A stretch of DNA of 64,000 bases, from positions 4,986,441 to 5,050,440 of the forward strand of contig BCKC01000001.1 of NCBI GenBank assembly GCA_001600455.1, given 5' to 3'. This stretch comes from Endocalyx cinctus. Taxonomy: Eukaryota > Ascomycota > Sordariomycetes > Amphisphaeriales > Apiosporaceae. The notes under the pieces are model-generated. The model made no database searches, was not told the DNA's origin, and was given only the letters and a program-made list of their open reading frames with translations. Position 1 is the first letter of the stretch. The number at the start of each line of letters is the position of its first letter. Positions 1 to 12,436 of the stretch are shown one piece after another. Both the position numbers and the translations under genes were made by a program.

Positions 1-2193
1 AAATCGAGTCCGAGACTGCAGTATACAAGCTCTTCCTCCCAGAACCCTGTATTAAGGTCTGCTAATTATTTTATTATTGAACTCCCCTGCAACGTGCCAC
101 TCCTATGATTTATCTACTTCAAGACATTGCAAGCCATCGTTTGTTCACCTTTGAGAGAGCGGAGAGCGGTAATGATGTATGGTCCTGCCTTTCTACCAAA
201 GACAAAGCCCCTACAGGCTATTTCGATCGTGAAACTCCGCTCCAAAATGCTAATCTTCTCTTTAAGTGTGTATCCTTAGAAAGTCGGCGTAAATCTGAGA
301 ATCCCTATTCAACTACCAACTACCACTGGACTTTTCCAGTGTCGGTATGCGTGAGCACCTCTTCGAGAAGCGACCAAGGTCATTTCCCATTCCTGTTTGT
401 CCCAAGCAGAAATTTTGTGTTTCTCTTTCACCTCCAAGATTGAAACGACAATCAGAAACATCGGTGACATGATTGGGTGGGGTCGGTGACAGTAACACCA
501 TATATCATGTTGCGACATTAGCTAAAGATTCGCCCTTGCACCTTGTCCCACATATCTTATCTGAAGGCTCCAACTAGGTATAGCTATACGGACTTATCGT
601 GGAACATAGTTCATAATTTTGGCTTCCATAATATATCGGTCACGACGAACGAGAGAGGTCAGCCACTTGTAACATCCTTATTTGGTTGGGGAACTAATAG
701 TAATGCGCCAGTTATTTTATCGGGCCCGTTGCTATTTCTGTCGATTTGATCCTGTAGAAGAATAGAGTCGCTTCAATTACTCACGTGCCTGACGGGGCGA
801 AACTGGAAGACCACACTCAATGCACGACGTGGGCGAATCAGTACTTCTAGATACGTTATATTTAAATTATGAAAGTGATATAAGGAAAGCTGGGTTATCC
901 TTAGGCTCACTTTAACTAAGTCCCTACCTATAGAGAGGCAATCCAAGCAGGAAAGGACGCTCGTCACCTTTGATTTGCACTGCGGGATTGGCTAGGTGAC
1001 CGTATGACGATCCGGAAAGGTATTTCGGTAAGTTGGAAGCTTGGGCTAGGAAGAGGATGAAGGATATGGGCATTGCTTCGCCCAAGTGAGCACATATCTA
1101 CGGGCTTAGCTGCTTAAGTATATAATTACCACAGTGTTTCACTTAGCTGTTGCCCAGTTGGCATGAAGACCTCATGAATGTAACGGCCCATGTCCCAGGC
1201 CATAAGAAGCGAATAACACAAGCTACAAAACTGTTATATCCTGTCGGTTTGGCCTAAGCAGAGAAAAGAAACTCCTTTCTTGTGAGCTTTACTGATGATG
1301 TATCCTCGTTGATATCCTTCTCCAACGAAAAGAATAGTCGCGTTTGGACAATAAACTCTAGTATATTATCATAAGAACTTTACAAGATAACGTAAAGGTG
1401 AGATTCACTGATAAAAAGGATTTTATAAATATGATGGCTAGAAACATAAAATAAAAGGAAAAACACGCGCGACGTGAGTCTCTTGGCAGAGTGGTGTACA
1501 GCATTTATTGTGTTTAAGGGGTAACTTCTAAGTGAATAGGGGCAGAAGACAGGAGGGCAGGAGGGCAGGAGGGACAGTATTATTATCGTTTATGTTATAA
1601 TACTGTATACATGCATTTTTCTTAAGTTTATCTAGTGTGTTATATTTAGTGACTTTAGTGGTTTAGGTACCTTAGATACAGCACTGTGATTGGCGTTTAC
1701 AATCTGCCCCTCATCGCTAACATGCCTGCATGTCTTGACGTGATATCGCAACTTAGCGACATGACGCTAGAAGCTTCGAGTACCTACGGCCCTGGAGACG
1801 TCCGTGATAAAACTTAACTGTATGACTCTTTTACCAACGACGTAGTGCTGGTAGTGTAATGTAGTCTCGAGACAGCGAATATCGAATTATTTAATATATA
1901 TTTATTATTCGCATTTATCAGATTTATCGCCCTTTTTAGTCCCGTCTAAGTCAAACTGTGACTCGAAGAATCACAAGAAAATAGCTAAATGAATAATACC
2001 TACCCTCTCAATATTTAATAACCCCACTACTTATTCAAAGGACCGTTTTCGGCGAACAGAGAAAAAAAAAAAATTCAGCCGAATTAACCATAGCCTACTT
2101 CAAACACCAACGGGGAGGAACAGTTCACATTTTTTGAAATAAACATTCATATCGTCAATTCAACAATACCACATTCAAGATCCCCGTCCACCA
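1..2193. other. Intergenic spacer, no gene recognised
   Basis: AT-rich spacer. Frames of up to about 112 codons occur on both strands but none resembles a known family, and they overlap each other. It holds a short GGAGGGCA-type tandem repeat at 1551-1573 and an A12 run near 2062. The window edge may cut a gene further left, but nothing at the edge looks coding. Confidence 0.6.
1551..1573. repeat. 8-bp tandem repeat (AGGAGGGC), about 2.9 copies
   Basis: Three successive copies of AGGAGGGC, the last one truncated, are read directly in the sequence. It is an ordinary minisatellite seed in non-coding DNA. Confidence 0.85.
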
Positions 2194-2835
2194 ATGGCGC
2201 AACCAACAGCCGCCACGCCCCAACCCTTCGGCCTCCTCGCCGCGGGCCAACCCCTCGTAACGACGCCCCGCCTCCAGCCCAGCGAGACCTCCTTCCTGTA
2301 CGCGCTCCCGCGCAGCACCCCGACGAACCCCAAACCTTTTTCCCACCTCGCCGTCTTCCTGCTGCCGGAAATAACGCTGCCGGTGAACACGGCGGCGGCG
2401 ATCTACGTGGCGCTGAACCCGGCCGCCCTGCTCGCGGGCGAAGCCGACGCGCAGTTCAAGTTCCTCGGCGGCGTCGGTCCCGGAAAGGAAAGCGCCGTGT
2501 TCAAGGTAAGCGGGTTGGCCGAGGCCGAGGGCGTCGTCGTGATCGGCATCGGCGTCGAGGAGGCCGGGAGCGTGGCCGAGAGGATGGCCCAGACGCAGCA
2601 GGAGAGTTCCTCCGTCGCGGGGGAGAGGAACAACAATAACAGCAACACGACGACGACGACGCAGGTCCTAGCGCAGCGGATAATACAAAACGCTTTTAAT
2701 TTCCTGTCGAGCTTTAGCGGACAGATCCAAGGTGGGGTCGAGGTCGTCCCGTTAAAGGCTTTTCAGGAGTGGTGGCGGAAATTCGAACATAAGGTTAAAG
2801 TCGATCCTAGCTTTCTGGAGAGGGAACAGGAATGA
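2194..2835 (+). CDS. OPI10: Hikeshi/OPI10 family protein (Hsp70 nuclear import factor)
   Basis: Single-exon gene of 213 residues, close to the 197 of human Hikeshi. The N-terminus (FGLLAAGQPLVT, residues 12-23) and the stretch FSHLAVFLLPEITLPVN (49-65) followed by FKFLGGVGPGKESAVFKVSG match the Hikeshi beta-sandwich domain (formerly DUF775). Known family role: Hikeshi carries Hsp70 through nuclear pores during heat stress by binding FG repeats. The yeast relative OPI10 is named from an inositol-excretion phenotype. A low-complexity Ser/Asn/Thr insert (about 130-155) separates the core from a C-terminal helix ending in WWRKFEHKVKVDPSFLE. The start follows from the first ATG in frame, and a 19-A tract lies just past the stop. 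It is convergent with the YND1 gene. Function by homology; the family call is strong. Confidence 0.9.
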   Translation: MAQPTAATPQPFGLLAAGQPLVTTPRLQPSETSFLYALPRSTPTNPKPFSHLAVFLLPEITLPVNTAAAIYVALNPAALLAGEADAQFKFLGGVGPGKESAVFKVSGLAEAEGVVVIGIGVEEAGSVAERMAQTQQESSSVAGERNNNNSNTTTTTQVLAQRIIQNAFNFLSSFSGQIQGGVEVVPLKAFQEWWRKFEHKVKVDPSFLEREQE

Positions 2836-3907
2836 AAGAAAAGAGACAATAAAAAAAAAAAAAAAAAAACTCATACCCTCTATCTCTTACCCGCTTCGTC
2901 TCGGAGAGGATTATATATCTAAATAAGGGGTAGCACTAAAGAGTATGTTCACACCGGCTCTCGACTACGGAAACCCCTAGAAATGGCGGACTCGCTATCA
3001 AGAAGAAAGAGAAATCCCTAGGAGGAGGAACGCAATCGAAGGCAAGCGTGACTCGGAAACGACCACGTGTTAGACACCGTGTACTAATAACGAAAACAAA
3101 CGATTTTGATGCTTTGTAGGATACTAAAAATGGAGTTGGATTCAAAGTTGGGTACATATGTTTATGGAGTATGTAGGAGTAACGTGAGTTACGTCTGGTT
3201 GGATTTATTTACCTACGGCCAATTGGCCAGATAGTCACATTTGACGGCGCAGAATTTTGAAGCTATGAAAAGCGTATAGTCTTGGGTCTGATGAAACCGA
3301 ATAGTAGCCACCTAGTACTTGAAGTCTTTGGGGAATAATTATCTGGTAATATTACTAGTCTACGGAGGAGTAAACAGAAATCTACGTTCATAATGTAACA
3401 GCCCATATATATCACTCACACTTCAAATCAGGCCCTAAACTTAAATGTGATCGTATCTTTGATTATATATGAATATATATATGAAAATGATACCTATCAT
3501 GATGTCAAGTCTCGACAGTGAAAGGTGGACAAAGTTGTACTTAGATATATATACATCGACAGTATGAAAACCTCCTGGCTTATACAGCTCAACTCCAAAC
3601 ACCACCCTACATATATCCCATGAAATAGCATGGGCTTGCCTCAGAAGAGGATAAAAGAAGAAGAGAACAGTATTAATAGGTTGTCCCTCCGATACCCAAA
3701 CTCCAAAGTTGATTCTACCCGTGAAAACGAGGAAAAAGAAAACCCATCTCTAATGTACCAAACGAGAACACGATATACCCTATCCGCCATGTACCATATT
3801 CGCATCATTCGTTCTGAATCACTACCTGATCGACCAACACACGACGATGTGGTCAAACAAGACAATCAAACCAATTGGTTGACTTCAGGCTATTGCATCT
3901 ATAAATT
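2836..3907. other. Intergenic spacer between convergent genes
   Basis: Holds the 3' flanks of the Hikeshi and YND1 genes. It contains an A19 tract at about 2851-2869 and AT-rich runs around 3465-3485. No frame here resembles a protein. Confidence 0.6.
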
Positions 3908-6085
3908 TTAATCCTCGGATAGAGGATCCAGCTGCGGACTTTTGAGCCTCGTGGGACTAGCAGCTCGACTCCTTCTGCCCGCGTTGAGCAGTTGTGGAAA
4001 TAATCTCTCTCGGCTTTCCGTCCGGACCACTAAGCCACTTCGGTCGATAGCGCTAGGTGGGTGCTGCATTGGCGTGGGCGGTTTCTTCGGGTCGTCGAAA
4101 CCATCGAGAGCCAGTTTCGGGGTGGAGAGACCGGACGCGCGTCCGAGCCGGGATCCGCCGCCGCTGCTGTCCGAGTGTTCGCCCTCGTCGGACGAAGCCT
4201 CACCTAACTCGAATTGGTCAAATTCGCCCTCTTCCAGCACCCTCTCGTACGCATGCGAGCCCCGTCCGAAAATTTTGGTCCGGAGTGCCGAAAATCCCAT
4301 TCCTCCTTTACTTCGAGGGGTCCCGGGTTTTCGGTGCCGTCGTAATAAATGGTTAATTCTGGTGTAGAGTCGCATTCTCCGCTCTCTTCTTCTGAAGATA
4401 TAGGCGAAGAAGAGAATCAAGAAAATGAAGAAGAAGAAACCGGATGTGGAAGACTTGGCATGATCCATCAAATCCTCGGCTGTATCCGACCAGTCATCCT
4501 CGTAGTCGGTAACAGAGGTCGAATTGTGATTTGATCCGGCATACTGAAAGTCGGCGGGGATTCCCTTCACGTTGCTTCCAAATCCGACCGGTAACGTGAA
4601 ACCATCTTCTGGAGGGATCTGACCTGCGGCGTATAGCACCATCTTGCCCAAAGTCCAGCTGATCTCCATGTCGTTGATCTCATCGGCTGCTTGGAAGGCG
4701 TTGAGGAATCCCTTTTCCTTGGCGGCTTCACCAATGGAATCCGAAATGTTGATTCCAGGAGTCGGAGTATGTTCTATCCCTATCCTAGGGACACCGATGC
4801 CTTCGTGCAGGACGCTAATTAGCCAGGATGCCTTGAAACATGCTTCCTGCGCTTCTTTCTCGTGACTCTTCTTTTTATCCGTGGCAACGGTTATTTCAAT
4901 ATCTTTCCAGGGTTGGCCGCAAAACTCGAGCACTTTCGTTTGATACGTGCTGAAATCGTATGCTACATCGTCGTCCTTCCCCGAGAATACCCCATGTGTT
5001 GTGTGCCAATATTCGGATACACCAACAAAATGGTTTACATCGAAGTCGATTGGGGGCACGTGCTGACCATTCAATAAACACGGTTCGTCATCGCAAGGCA
5101 TGGTCTTTCCCAGAAGAGGTTTCGTCGTTCGCAAACACTCGTCAAACTCGCCAGTGCCGACCAACTGAAGTTCTTTCGATACGCCCTTGATGGCCTCTCC
5201 CTTGGCCGTCGTCCGTAAACCTTTTGGTAGGCAAGGATCCGGAACCTCGTGTTCTCCTTCGATCATCATACCGTCTATTAGCTGTTCTACGTAACGTTGA
5301 CGAGCCTGGTTGACACCGAAACCTAGCCACGTGGAAGAGAAAACTTTATACTCTAGCGGTGAACCGTTCATCGTTCGTAGTCGGACCAGCTTTAAGTCGT
5401 CGTGATGCTCTTCAGCTACGGTGGCGTTTGGCGCAAACGCGATCTGCGCGGAAGCGCCGCCCATGTCGAGGAAGCCATACGTATGATGATTCTTACCGTG
5501 GGCGTGTCCGTCTGGATTGTCGAAGCCTCCGAGCAAGTAGTTGGCCGCTATCCATCCATACAAGCCTTCCGTCTCGCCGGGAATAACCTGGATATGCGAG
5601 TCGCAGTCGGGCAAGGAAAAATCCGAATTCTCTTGAAAATATGTGCAGATCTCATCAAGCAAGGCTCGTTGTTGATTCGGGGGTAATAATCGCATACCAG
5701 CGGTGGCCATCAGATATATCGGAGTGTCCGCATGCTTGTCTTCTGGAATCTTCTTTTTCGCCTTCTTGACTAATTCTTCCAAGTGGTCCGAGCCAACGTC
5801 TTCGGGATGGTCGCCAAAAGTAGAAATGCCCGGTCGTATCTTCTTAGTATACTTATTCTCGATTTCAGGTAGGCTGCCGAGTGTTTCCTCGGTTGCGGAT
5901 TTTAGTACTTTGGCGGCATCTTGCCATCGATAGACGTGTAATCTTGTACCGGATGATCCAGCGTCAAGTATAATCCCATGTCGCCCTAATTAGCAGGTAG
6001 GTTAGGTCAGCCTCACTCCAATGTTTATCGTAAATAAATGGAGGAAAAGTTGTCGGTATGTAGGGTACAAACATTTCTTCGTCAT
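3908..6085 (-). CDS. YND1: Golgi apyrase (GDA1/CD39 nucleoside diphosphatase), YND1 type
   Basis: Two exons on the minus strand, 6085-6073 and 5985-3908, split by an 87-bp intron; product 696 residues. The first exon is only 13 nt (ATGACGAAGAAAT) and joins to give MTKKWRHGIILDAGSSGTR. Apyrase conserved regions are visible in order: DAGSSGTR (12-19), ATAGMR (about 98-103), ETEGLYGW (about 142-149) and LDMGGASAQIAF (about 177-188). A single hydrophobic segment (GFFFFIFLILFFAYIF, about 518-536) is followed by RRRERRMR and a long acidic, Ser-rich cytosolic tail. Known role: YND1 hydrolyses nucleoside di- and triphosphates in the Golgi lumen, removing GDP/UDP made by glycosyltransferases. The fold with one C-terminal anchor matches yeast Ynd1 rather than Gda1. 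The exon 1 model is inference from frame and splice sites, but the restored motif is exact. Confidence 0.93.
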
Positions 6086-9000
6086 GGCGAATAAAATCGA
6101 TCGCTTTGTAGCAAGCGATTGCTTCAATCTTGTTCAAGGTTCGGTTGAGGATAATTGTAAGTAGTAGTACACCGGATTATTGTTATGTGTTTGGTTGTTT
6201 AGTTTTTGTTGTTGAAGTTATATTTGCGACATATTATCGATGCGATAGTTATTGATTCGTCGAGTCGATGAAGTCTTTGATCGACGATTCAAACAGTTAC
6301 AAGACTAATGGTGAGCAGGATAATACAAGAGTACAAGAGTACAATAGTAAAATAAGAACAAGAAACAAGACGGTCGAAGTTCAGACGAATATACGTCGTG
6401 CTTCGATATTTTAAGATGTCGTATTTTGGTATGTATAATTAGGTTGAATCCTTTCGCTGGCGTGGCGTGATCCGTGGTTCTTGGTTTAACGATGGTGTGT
6501 TTGACTTAAGTTTTTAATGTGTGTTTCAATTACGCGTCCCGGTCTTAGGATAGATGTATTCTCTCGAAAAATAAACCAAAAAAAAATAAAAGTATATTTA
6601 TAAAAAAAATAAAGAATAGCAAATAATGGCTATTGGAAGCGAAAGTAAGAATATGAATAAAAATATAAGCGAAGGTTTAATCAGAAAACATGGATTAAAA
6701 CAGTGATAGATTGGATTTAAATTGAAGAAAAGAGGAGAGAGAAATACAGAGTGTATTGAAGAAAAGCTTCACGATGAGAAAAAGGTGATGTATGGCTAAT
6801 TTACTTAAAGTCTTCAGGGGAGTCGAGTCTTGGAAGATTAGCATGCAGAGACACTAAACCAAGTTAGTAAAGAGTGGGGAAATACAAAGATGATATGTAT
6901 ACCTGTTCTTTTTTTGGTTTGGTATCTTTCTCTTATTTAGTACTCCATACGTATTATTCGGTAGTCCGTATTATACGAAAGAACATCAAGCGACAACTTC
7001 GTATTATTCTTGTGAACGCTCCACTACACTATGTGTACGTTATTAATAAATGATTACGGTTTTCGTATTCAGAATCTTGAATGTTATAGTATGTGAAGAG
7101 CCTTTACAGTATATTAGGTACTTTCGTTATTGTAGTATAGTACTTGAGCAGTGTACATAACATACTTCGGTTAGGTACGTAAGTTAGTATACAAGTTAGT
7201 ATACAATTCAATATAAACAACACTCCCCGTCCCAAGACTCATCATCCCAAAACTATCTCGTTTCAAAATAATCATTATGATGACATTTGCGGAACATCGT
7301 CCAGAAAAAGGTATGATAATCCAATCCCATGTACCATGTATCATGTACATACTGTCGTCTACTATGTATATGTATACACCTATCCATAAACAATGCTTAC
7401 TTTTGTTTGCATGAACATCATCGACACCAAAAGAGATCGCCCTACGTAATAAACCCCCACTATGAGGCACTGCGCACAAAACAAGCGACCGAGTACCGGG
7501 ACGAGAACCAAGCATAGCGGCCATGTGAAAATTTTGACAGATGGGCTCCATTCGAGCACTATTCTCTATTCTTCCGTCCGGCTGCGGGCTTACTTCGCTG
7601 CGCCGTAGTTGTATACTAAAAACATCCACGGGTTCTTCTCGAGTTATTAACTGCTCCAATCCCAATTATATCCCTGAATAAATCAATATCCGAGAAAGGG
7701 TTAAAGAGAGAGAGCAAAAAAAAAAAAAAAAAAAAAGAAAAAAAAAGACGATACTACCTACCTCCTCACCTAGGAAATGATTATCGTCGAAGTTCATATA
7801 TACTACTACTGTCTTATCTTGATACATGAGTTCTAGTCTAGTTCTTCTTCTTCGAAACTACATACAGAACGTGCTAGACCTGATGTAGAGCAGCGGCAGA
7901 ATACCTAAGTAGTTACCATGCCGTACTTGCAGTAGCATCCAACCTTTTTTTTTTTTTTTTTTTTTCGAATCATCCGAAAAGAATAGCCGCCGTTAATGGC
8001 GTGCTTGGATTTTTATTTTTGCTGTAAACCACACTCACTATCTTTCGAGAGAGGCATAAAACCAGAAAACCAGGGGCTGGAAGACCGGGTAAGACGTCTT
8101 TTTTTTTTCTCTCTCGAGTAATGTGGAAAATCACTCAAACTTTTCCCTTCGCAGAGCTGTGTTTATCACTTCACTCACTACGCTAAATAAATACCGACCG
8201 GGTAAACTCCGATCAAACCATCGATCCATTGTACTACTATAGGAAATAGTACAATTGCATATCCTTGTATGCTTTGCTCAAAATCGAATATTCATAGTCT
8301 TTTCTTTTCTTTTTGAGCCATATTCTATACTACTGCTATGATCCATGTAAAAGAAAGGGGGTCAAACGTGTTCTAATAGGCCGTTTCTGCGCTTTTTCGT
8401 TGTCTGTCAACCTAGTAGATAAGCTTTTCACGTATCATTTCTGTCTTTCCTCGTTATGAACCCAAGACACACCCCTTGTGACCTCTTGTCATGCCGTACA
8501 TATCATCAGCAAATATTGCTTGTCGGATGCATCCCTCTCTACTTTACCAATTATAGAAAAGTAGTATAAAAGTAGGAAATAGACAAGAATCAAAGCATCA
8601 TGACCCTGCCCAGCAAGCCGACGGAGCAGAAAAGAAAAATTCCGCAGCTTAGAAGGAAGGTAAAATAATGTCTACTATGTAGTCTTCATTGGGTTAATCT
8701 ACCAGCCCCGCTATAAAACTGATTCCTGCGTGAACAAGAAAAGTAAAGTGAACTGAAGTGAGAAGAGGATTGGGTGTCTTTTCTCTTATAATGTCTCCAT
8801 TGAATGCTAACTAGCGAGCATCTGCTCTCTCGCCTTCAGTAAAAATATTATGTACCATCCCTCTATCTTTGATCACTACTTCCAGAATCCACCCTCAAGT
8901 GAGGCAAAACTTGATGAAAGTAAGGGGCGTTTCGAGTCTTATATTTGCTCGAAGCAGGCGACCAATAGCATTACACATTTAGACAAAAGTAGATATTATT

Positions 9001-9273
9001 GAAATACCTAGGTCAAGACGGGTAACCCAATATAGGCGTGTCGATGACTTATTCCTCGACATCTTGCTCTTATCCCGGCACTTCCTTACATAACTTAACG
9101 GAGTGATGGTAATATCGACACCGGTCTGAACCATGCAAGAGGTCTGGCGATAAGGGACCCTGTGGTCTGTTTTGATGGTAAGGTGGAGAGTTTTATATCG
9201 TTATTATTGAAATATCGACTATCGAATCAATTAAAAGGAAGTAACTTCATACACACCTCCACAGTGCTTCTCC
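6086..9273. other. 3.2-kb intergenic spacer
   Basis: Upstream region of YND1 and downstream of the Asi3-like gene. It has poly-A runs (about 7717-7735) and T runs (about 7945-7965, 8099-8109), plus a 12-bp direct duplication (AGTTAGTATACA) at about 7181-7204. A GC-richer patch at 7480-7660 carries a 164-codon minus-strand frame without an ATG start; I do not accept it as a gene. Confidence 0.55.
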
Positions 9274-12200
9274 TCAAGGTACGTAGATACGACTAAAACT
9301 AATTACTTCTCTACGGCAACAGACGCACTTGTCAAAGTTGTTCATAGCAAGAGTAACCCGGCACTCGTCGCACAAGCTCAAACAGCGGCAAGGCCAAACG
9401 ATGATCTTACGCGACGCCGAGTGACAGACAACACATTGTGGACCGCTCTCTTCATCCTCTTCGTTCTGATCTCTCGCACCGTTAGATCGAGCCTCTTGCA
9501 GCCGTCGTTGCCGTTCTTGCTCTTCAGAGCGTCTCGTAATAATGAGATGCTCCAAGAGGTCTGCTTCCTCTTCATCCGATAGTTTCGTATTCAACTTTTG
9601 CTTTCGCAGGGCAGATCTGCCTGTTGTGAGAAGACGGCCTCTTTGCGCGTGTTGCATGCGGGCATATTGTGACCGTGTAACAATCTTATCGCTCTCTAAA
9701 TGCGCGGCGAGGGCATGCGCTTGCCGGCGCTGATCGGGATTGGTCGGGTGTAGTAATTGAGCCAGGTCTGTCAGATTGATGGGCTGATCAAAGGGGGTAC
9801 TGTCGCGCGAAAATCTTGAATATTGTGTCGGTGTCCTCTGACCCTCGTCTTCGTCATCATCGGTATCTACCCAGAAATTAGGCTCATTATCATCATCGTT
9901 ATATTTACTGTTGTTGTCATCATCATCACCGAAACTGCTCTCTAGTAAGCTCGTCGTATCCCATTCGTCGTCATTTACTCTCGGTTGCCAGTCCCCACTC
10001 GCATCGACGCCTCCCCAGAGCTCGCCATGTTTCCAGGTCTCGTACAGCCTCGAGTCCAGTTCTTCTTCGGACATGTTGGACGTTTCGGGCGACTTCCTAA
10101 GACGTTTGCGTATCTCGGCTTCAACATCGGCAGTCTCATCATTAAGGAGGTTGGCATATCTACCGTGTCGGTTAAGCCGGGGCTTGAGCTTTGCTGGCTC
10201 TTGCTCGTCTTTCTTCGTCTTCGGGGGCCAATGAGAAAGCCACACCAGAAACCGCGGTTGATGCCTGACGCCAAAACGGGCAAGAATCTTGAGCAGAAGT
10301 ACCGCGAACCAACGTAGCGTTAGGCGGTTTATGCTCATCAGAAATTCTAAGGCGAGAATAACGCGTGAACTTCGCTCGGCTGCACCAACGCCATCGACGG
10401 TTCGTCTATCGCCAAGACGGGATTTTTCCACCTTCTGTGCTGCCCGCTCCCGAGCGTATCCACTTGTGGCGTCATTTTGCCCGTCTTTGACAGGAACTAA
10501 TCCGATTGTACCGACCGAGGCAGGGAAAGATGTCCCGCTCCCCGAATCGGCCCATTGTAGCCTCAACGCCTCCAGCTCACGATACCGCTCGTCTTCGAGC
10601 CAGGTATACTCCCTAACGCTGACCGGCTGGTCTTCATTAAGATAGACCGCCTCGCTTGCCATGGTGATGACGCCAAACCCGGTTCTTAACAGAGCTGTAT
10701 AGAAATCCATCGCGGCGGTGATACGGATATCGGAAAGAGGAACGTTAGCTTGCATATTAGCGTGGGCCTGAGAGAGTCTTTCCCGGAAAGTCAGACGCCG
10801 TCCGTTACTGGAGGTGTCAGGAAGGTCGAATACAGCTAGGCTAAGCGATATCCCGTATATTGCGAGGCACACCAGGATTCCGGCAAGTACCATCACATGA
10901 GGTATAAAACCAATGATGCAGATGGTAGGGAATCGGAAAATTCCCATGCTTGTCGGATCGTCGAAGGAAAAATTGAATGCTTCTAAAACGATGCTTCCCA
11001 TAAAACACATAGCCCAGAATCCAGTGGTCAATAGCCGAAATCTACTCTGCATGCCAAATACTCCTAAGACGTGACTCGTAATGTGGCTCAGAGAGGAAAT
11101 GAAAGCGACTAGGAGAACCTCGGGTGAGGTATTCACTCTCTTCATAATCATCGATCGAGATATAGCGATGCTAGGTCCAGATGGCTGCTGGACTGTGACG
11201 TTTGTGCTACTTCCAGTCGAGAAAAGCCCCCAGCCGAGTTGGTTGCTAATCGCAGCATCGGCTTCATTAAAGGCTAAGGAATGCTCGAAGAGGGTCATGC
11301 CGGTCTCGACGGCAACAGGACGTCCTTGTACAGCACAAGAGACAGTTTCCAGAAAATGACTCAAGCACAAAGTTTCAAACAGTGGCCAGAGCCGGGAAAG
11401 AGAGCCAGTCAAACTTCCGTGGAATTCCTCGTCTTCCGGTGGTATCATATTTACAGCACGGCAGCTATCGTAATCGCTCGAGCCTAGCAGCAAGGTTGAG
11501 CTTAAACTATGCATATATCCTCCAGGAAACGCGAACATCAGATCCGAGGTCTTGGTCGCGTTACCCCAGCGTAACTCGGAAAAATCGGGCGAGGTTTGGC
11601 ATTGAATCGACTGTAATAATTGTCGGGATTGGTATGTGAAAAGGAGGATCGGAAGGAAACGAATAAGGAGTCGTGTTGGCCATTGTAACCGTAGTCGACG
11701 TCGAGATGCTGCGAATATATGCGTGCGGTTGAGGATGATAGCCTAAGTATTATGTCGTTGTCAGCGAATAGCACAAGTCAAGATAAAGAGGGAAACGGCG
11801 GAAACGGCAACATATCAAATTAATACGGTTGGCAAAGACGTAAGAAAGGCATACCATAGCAATGCAGCAAACGGCCCATTTACTCGTAGCATAGCTGAAA
11901 AGACTTCCCAAGCCCCTAGCACTTTCTATAGAGAACTTTGTGATAAAGGCGGCAGGGTCCTGATCTTCGGCTAACACGTTCGCGACATTGGAAGCCGCCT
12001 CCGAGGCGCCGGCGACAGCGGCCATTTCGGATGTCGTGACAGCAGTTGTAGGGGTTATGAACAAGTCGGAACCTGTCGGGTCGGGAATGACTCGCTGGCC
12101 AAATCCATCGATTGCATCAGGTACGGAAATTATAGATCCAAGTTTGGTAAGTATCCGAGGCCCGGCCCAGATGAGGTCTTCCAGAGAAGGTGCAAATCTC

Positions 12201-12436
12201 GTGACGTTAACGGAATACTTCAAGTGTTGAACGGTCCACGATGTCAAGTTATGCCATACGGTCGAATTATCAAAGACTGTGGGCGCCGGGGCAACTGCGG
12301 CTCCTGGCGATGCCATTAATAAGAGAAGAATGAAAGATCGGAGGGACGGGAACGTTCTCCCTCGGAAGGATTTCAATAAGCAACCGTTAGGTACGATTGC
12401 AGAAATGCACAGTGTTCAAGGTCAGCGTTACTGCAT
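9274..12436 (-). CDS. Asi3-like multi-pass membrane RING ubiquitin ligase
   Basis: Minus strand. Solid exons are 11855-12356 and 9274-11742, with a 112-bp intron 11743-11854 joining ..AVCCIAM to AIILNRTHIFAA. The frame upstream of 12356 has no ATG. A 5-nt first exon (ATGCA, 12436-12432) with a 75-bp intron (donor GTAACG) gives MQTFPSLRSFILLLLMASPG, a good signal peptide, and 991 residues; this start is inference. The middle has about five hydrophobic segments. The C-terminus (about 938-980) is a RING with CVVC, PCRCLSLCDEC and CVCC, where the usual His is Cys. Filamentous-fungal proteins of this layout are annotated as Asi3-like ubiquitin ligases. Yeast Asi1/Asi3 act in inner-nuclear-membrane protein degradation and repress amino-acid-permease genes. 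An acidic Asp/Asn-rich linker precedes the RING. Localisation here is inferred only from the family. Confidence 0.82.

Noticed and set aside
105..443. 112-codon frame at the left edge
   Set aside because: No homology or signal peptide; overlapped by comparable frames on the other strand, so probably chance.
1480..1496. TTGGCAGAGTGGTG, also at about 39645, resembling a tRNA A box
   Set aside because: No matching B box within 100 bp at either place; not a tRNA or tRNA-derived element that I can support.
3942..4367. Long plus-strand frames opposite YND1, the Asi3-like gene and RPA135
   Set aside because: They are antisense shadows of strongly supported exons.
7171..7665. 164-codon minus-strand frame
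   Set aside because: It begins with TTG, has no ATG near its start, no family resemblance, and ends in a duplicated low-complexity stretch.
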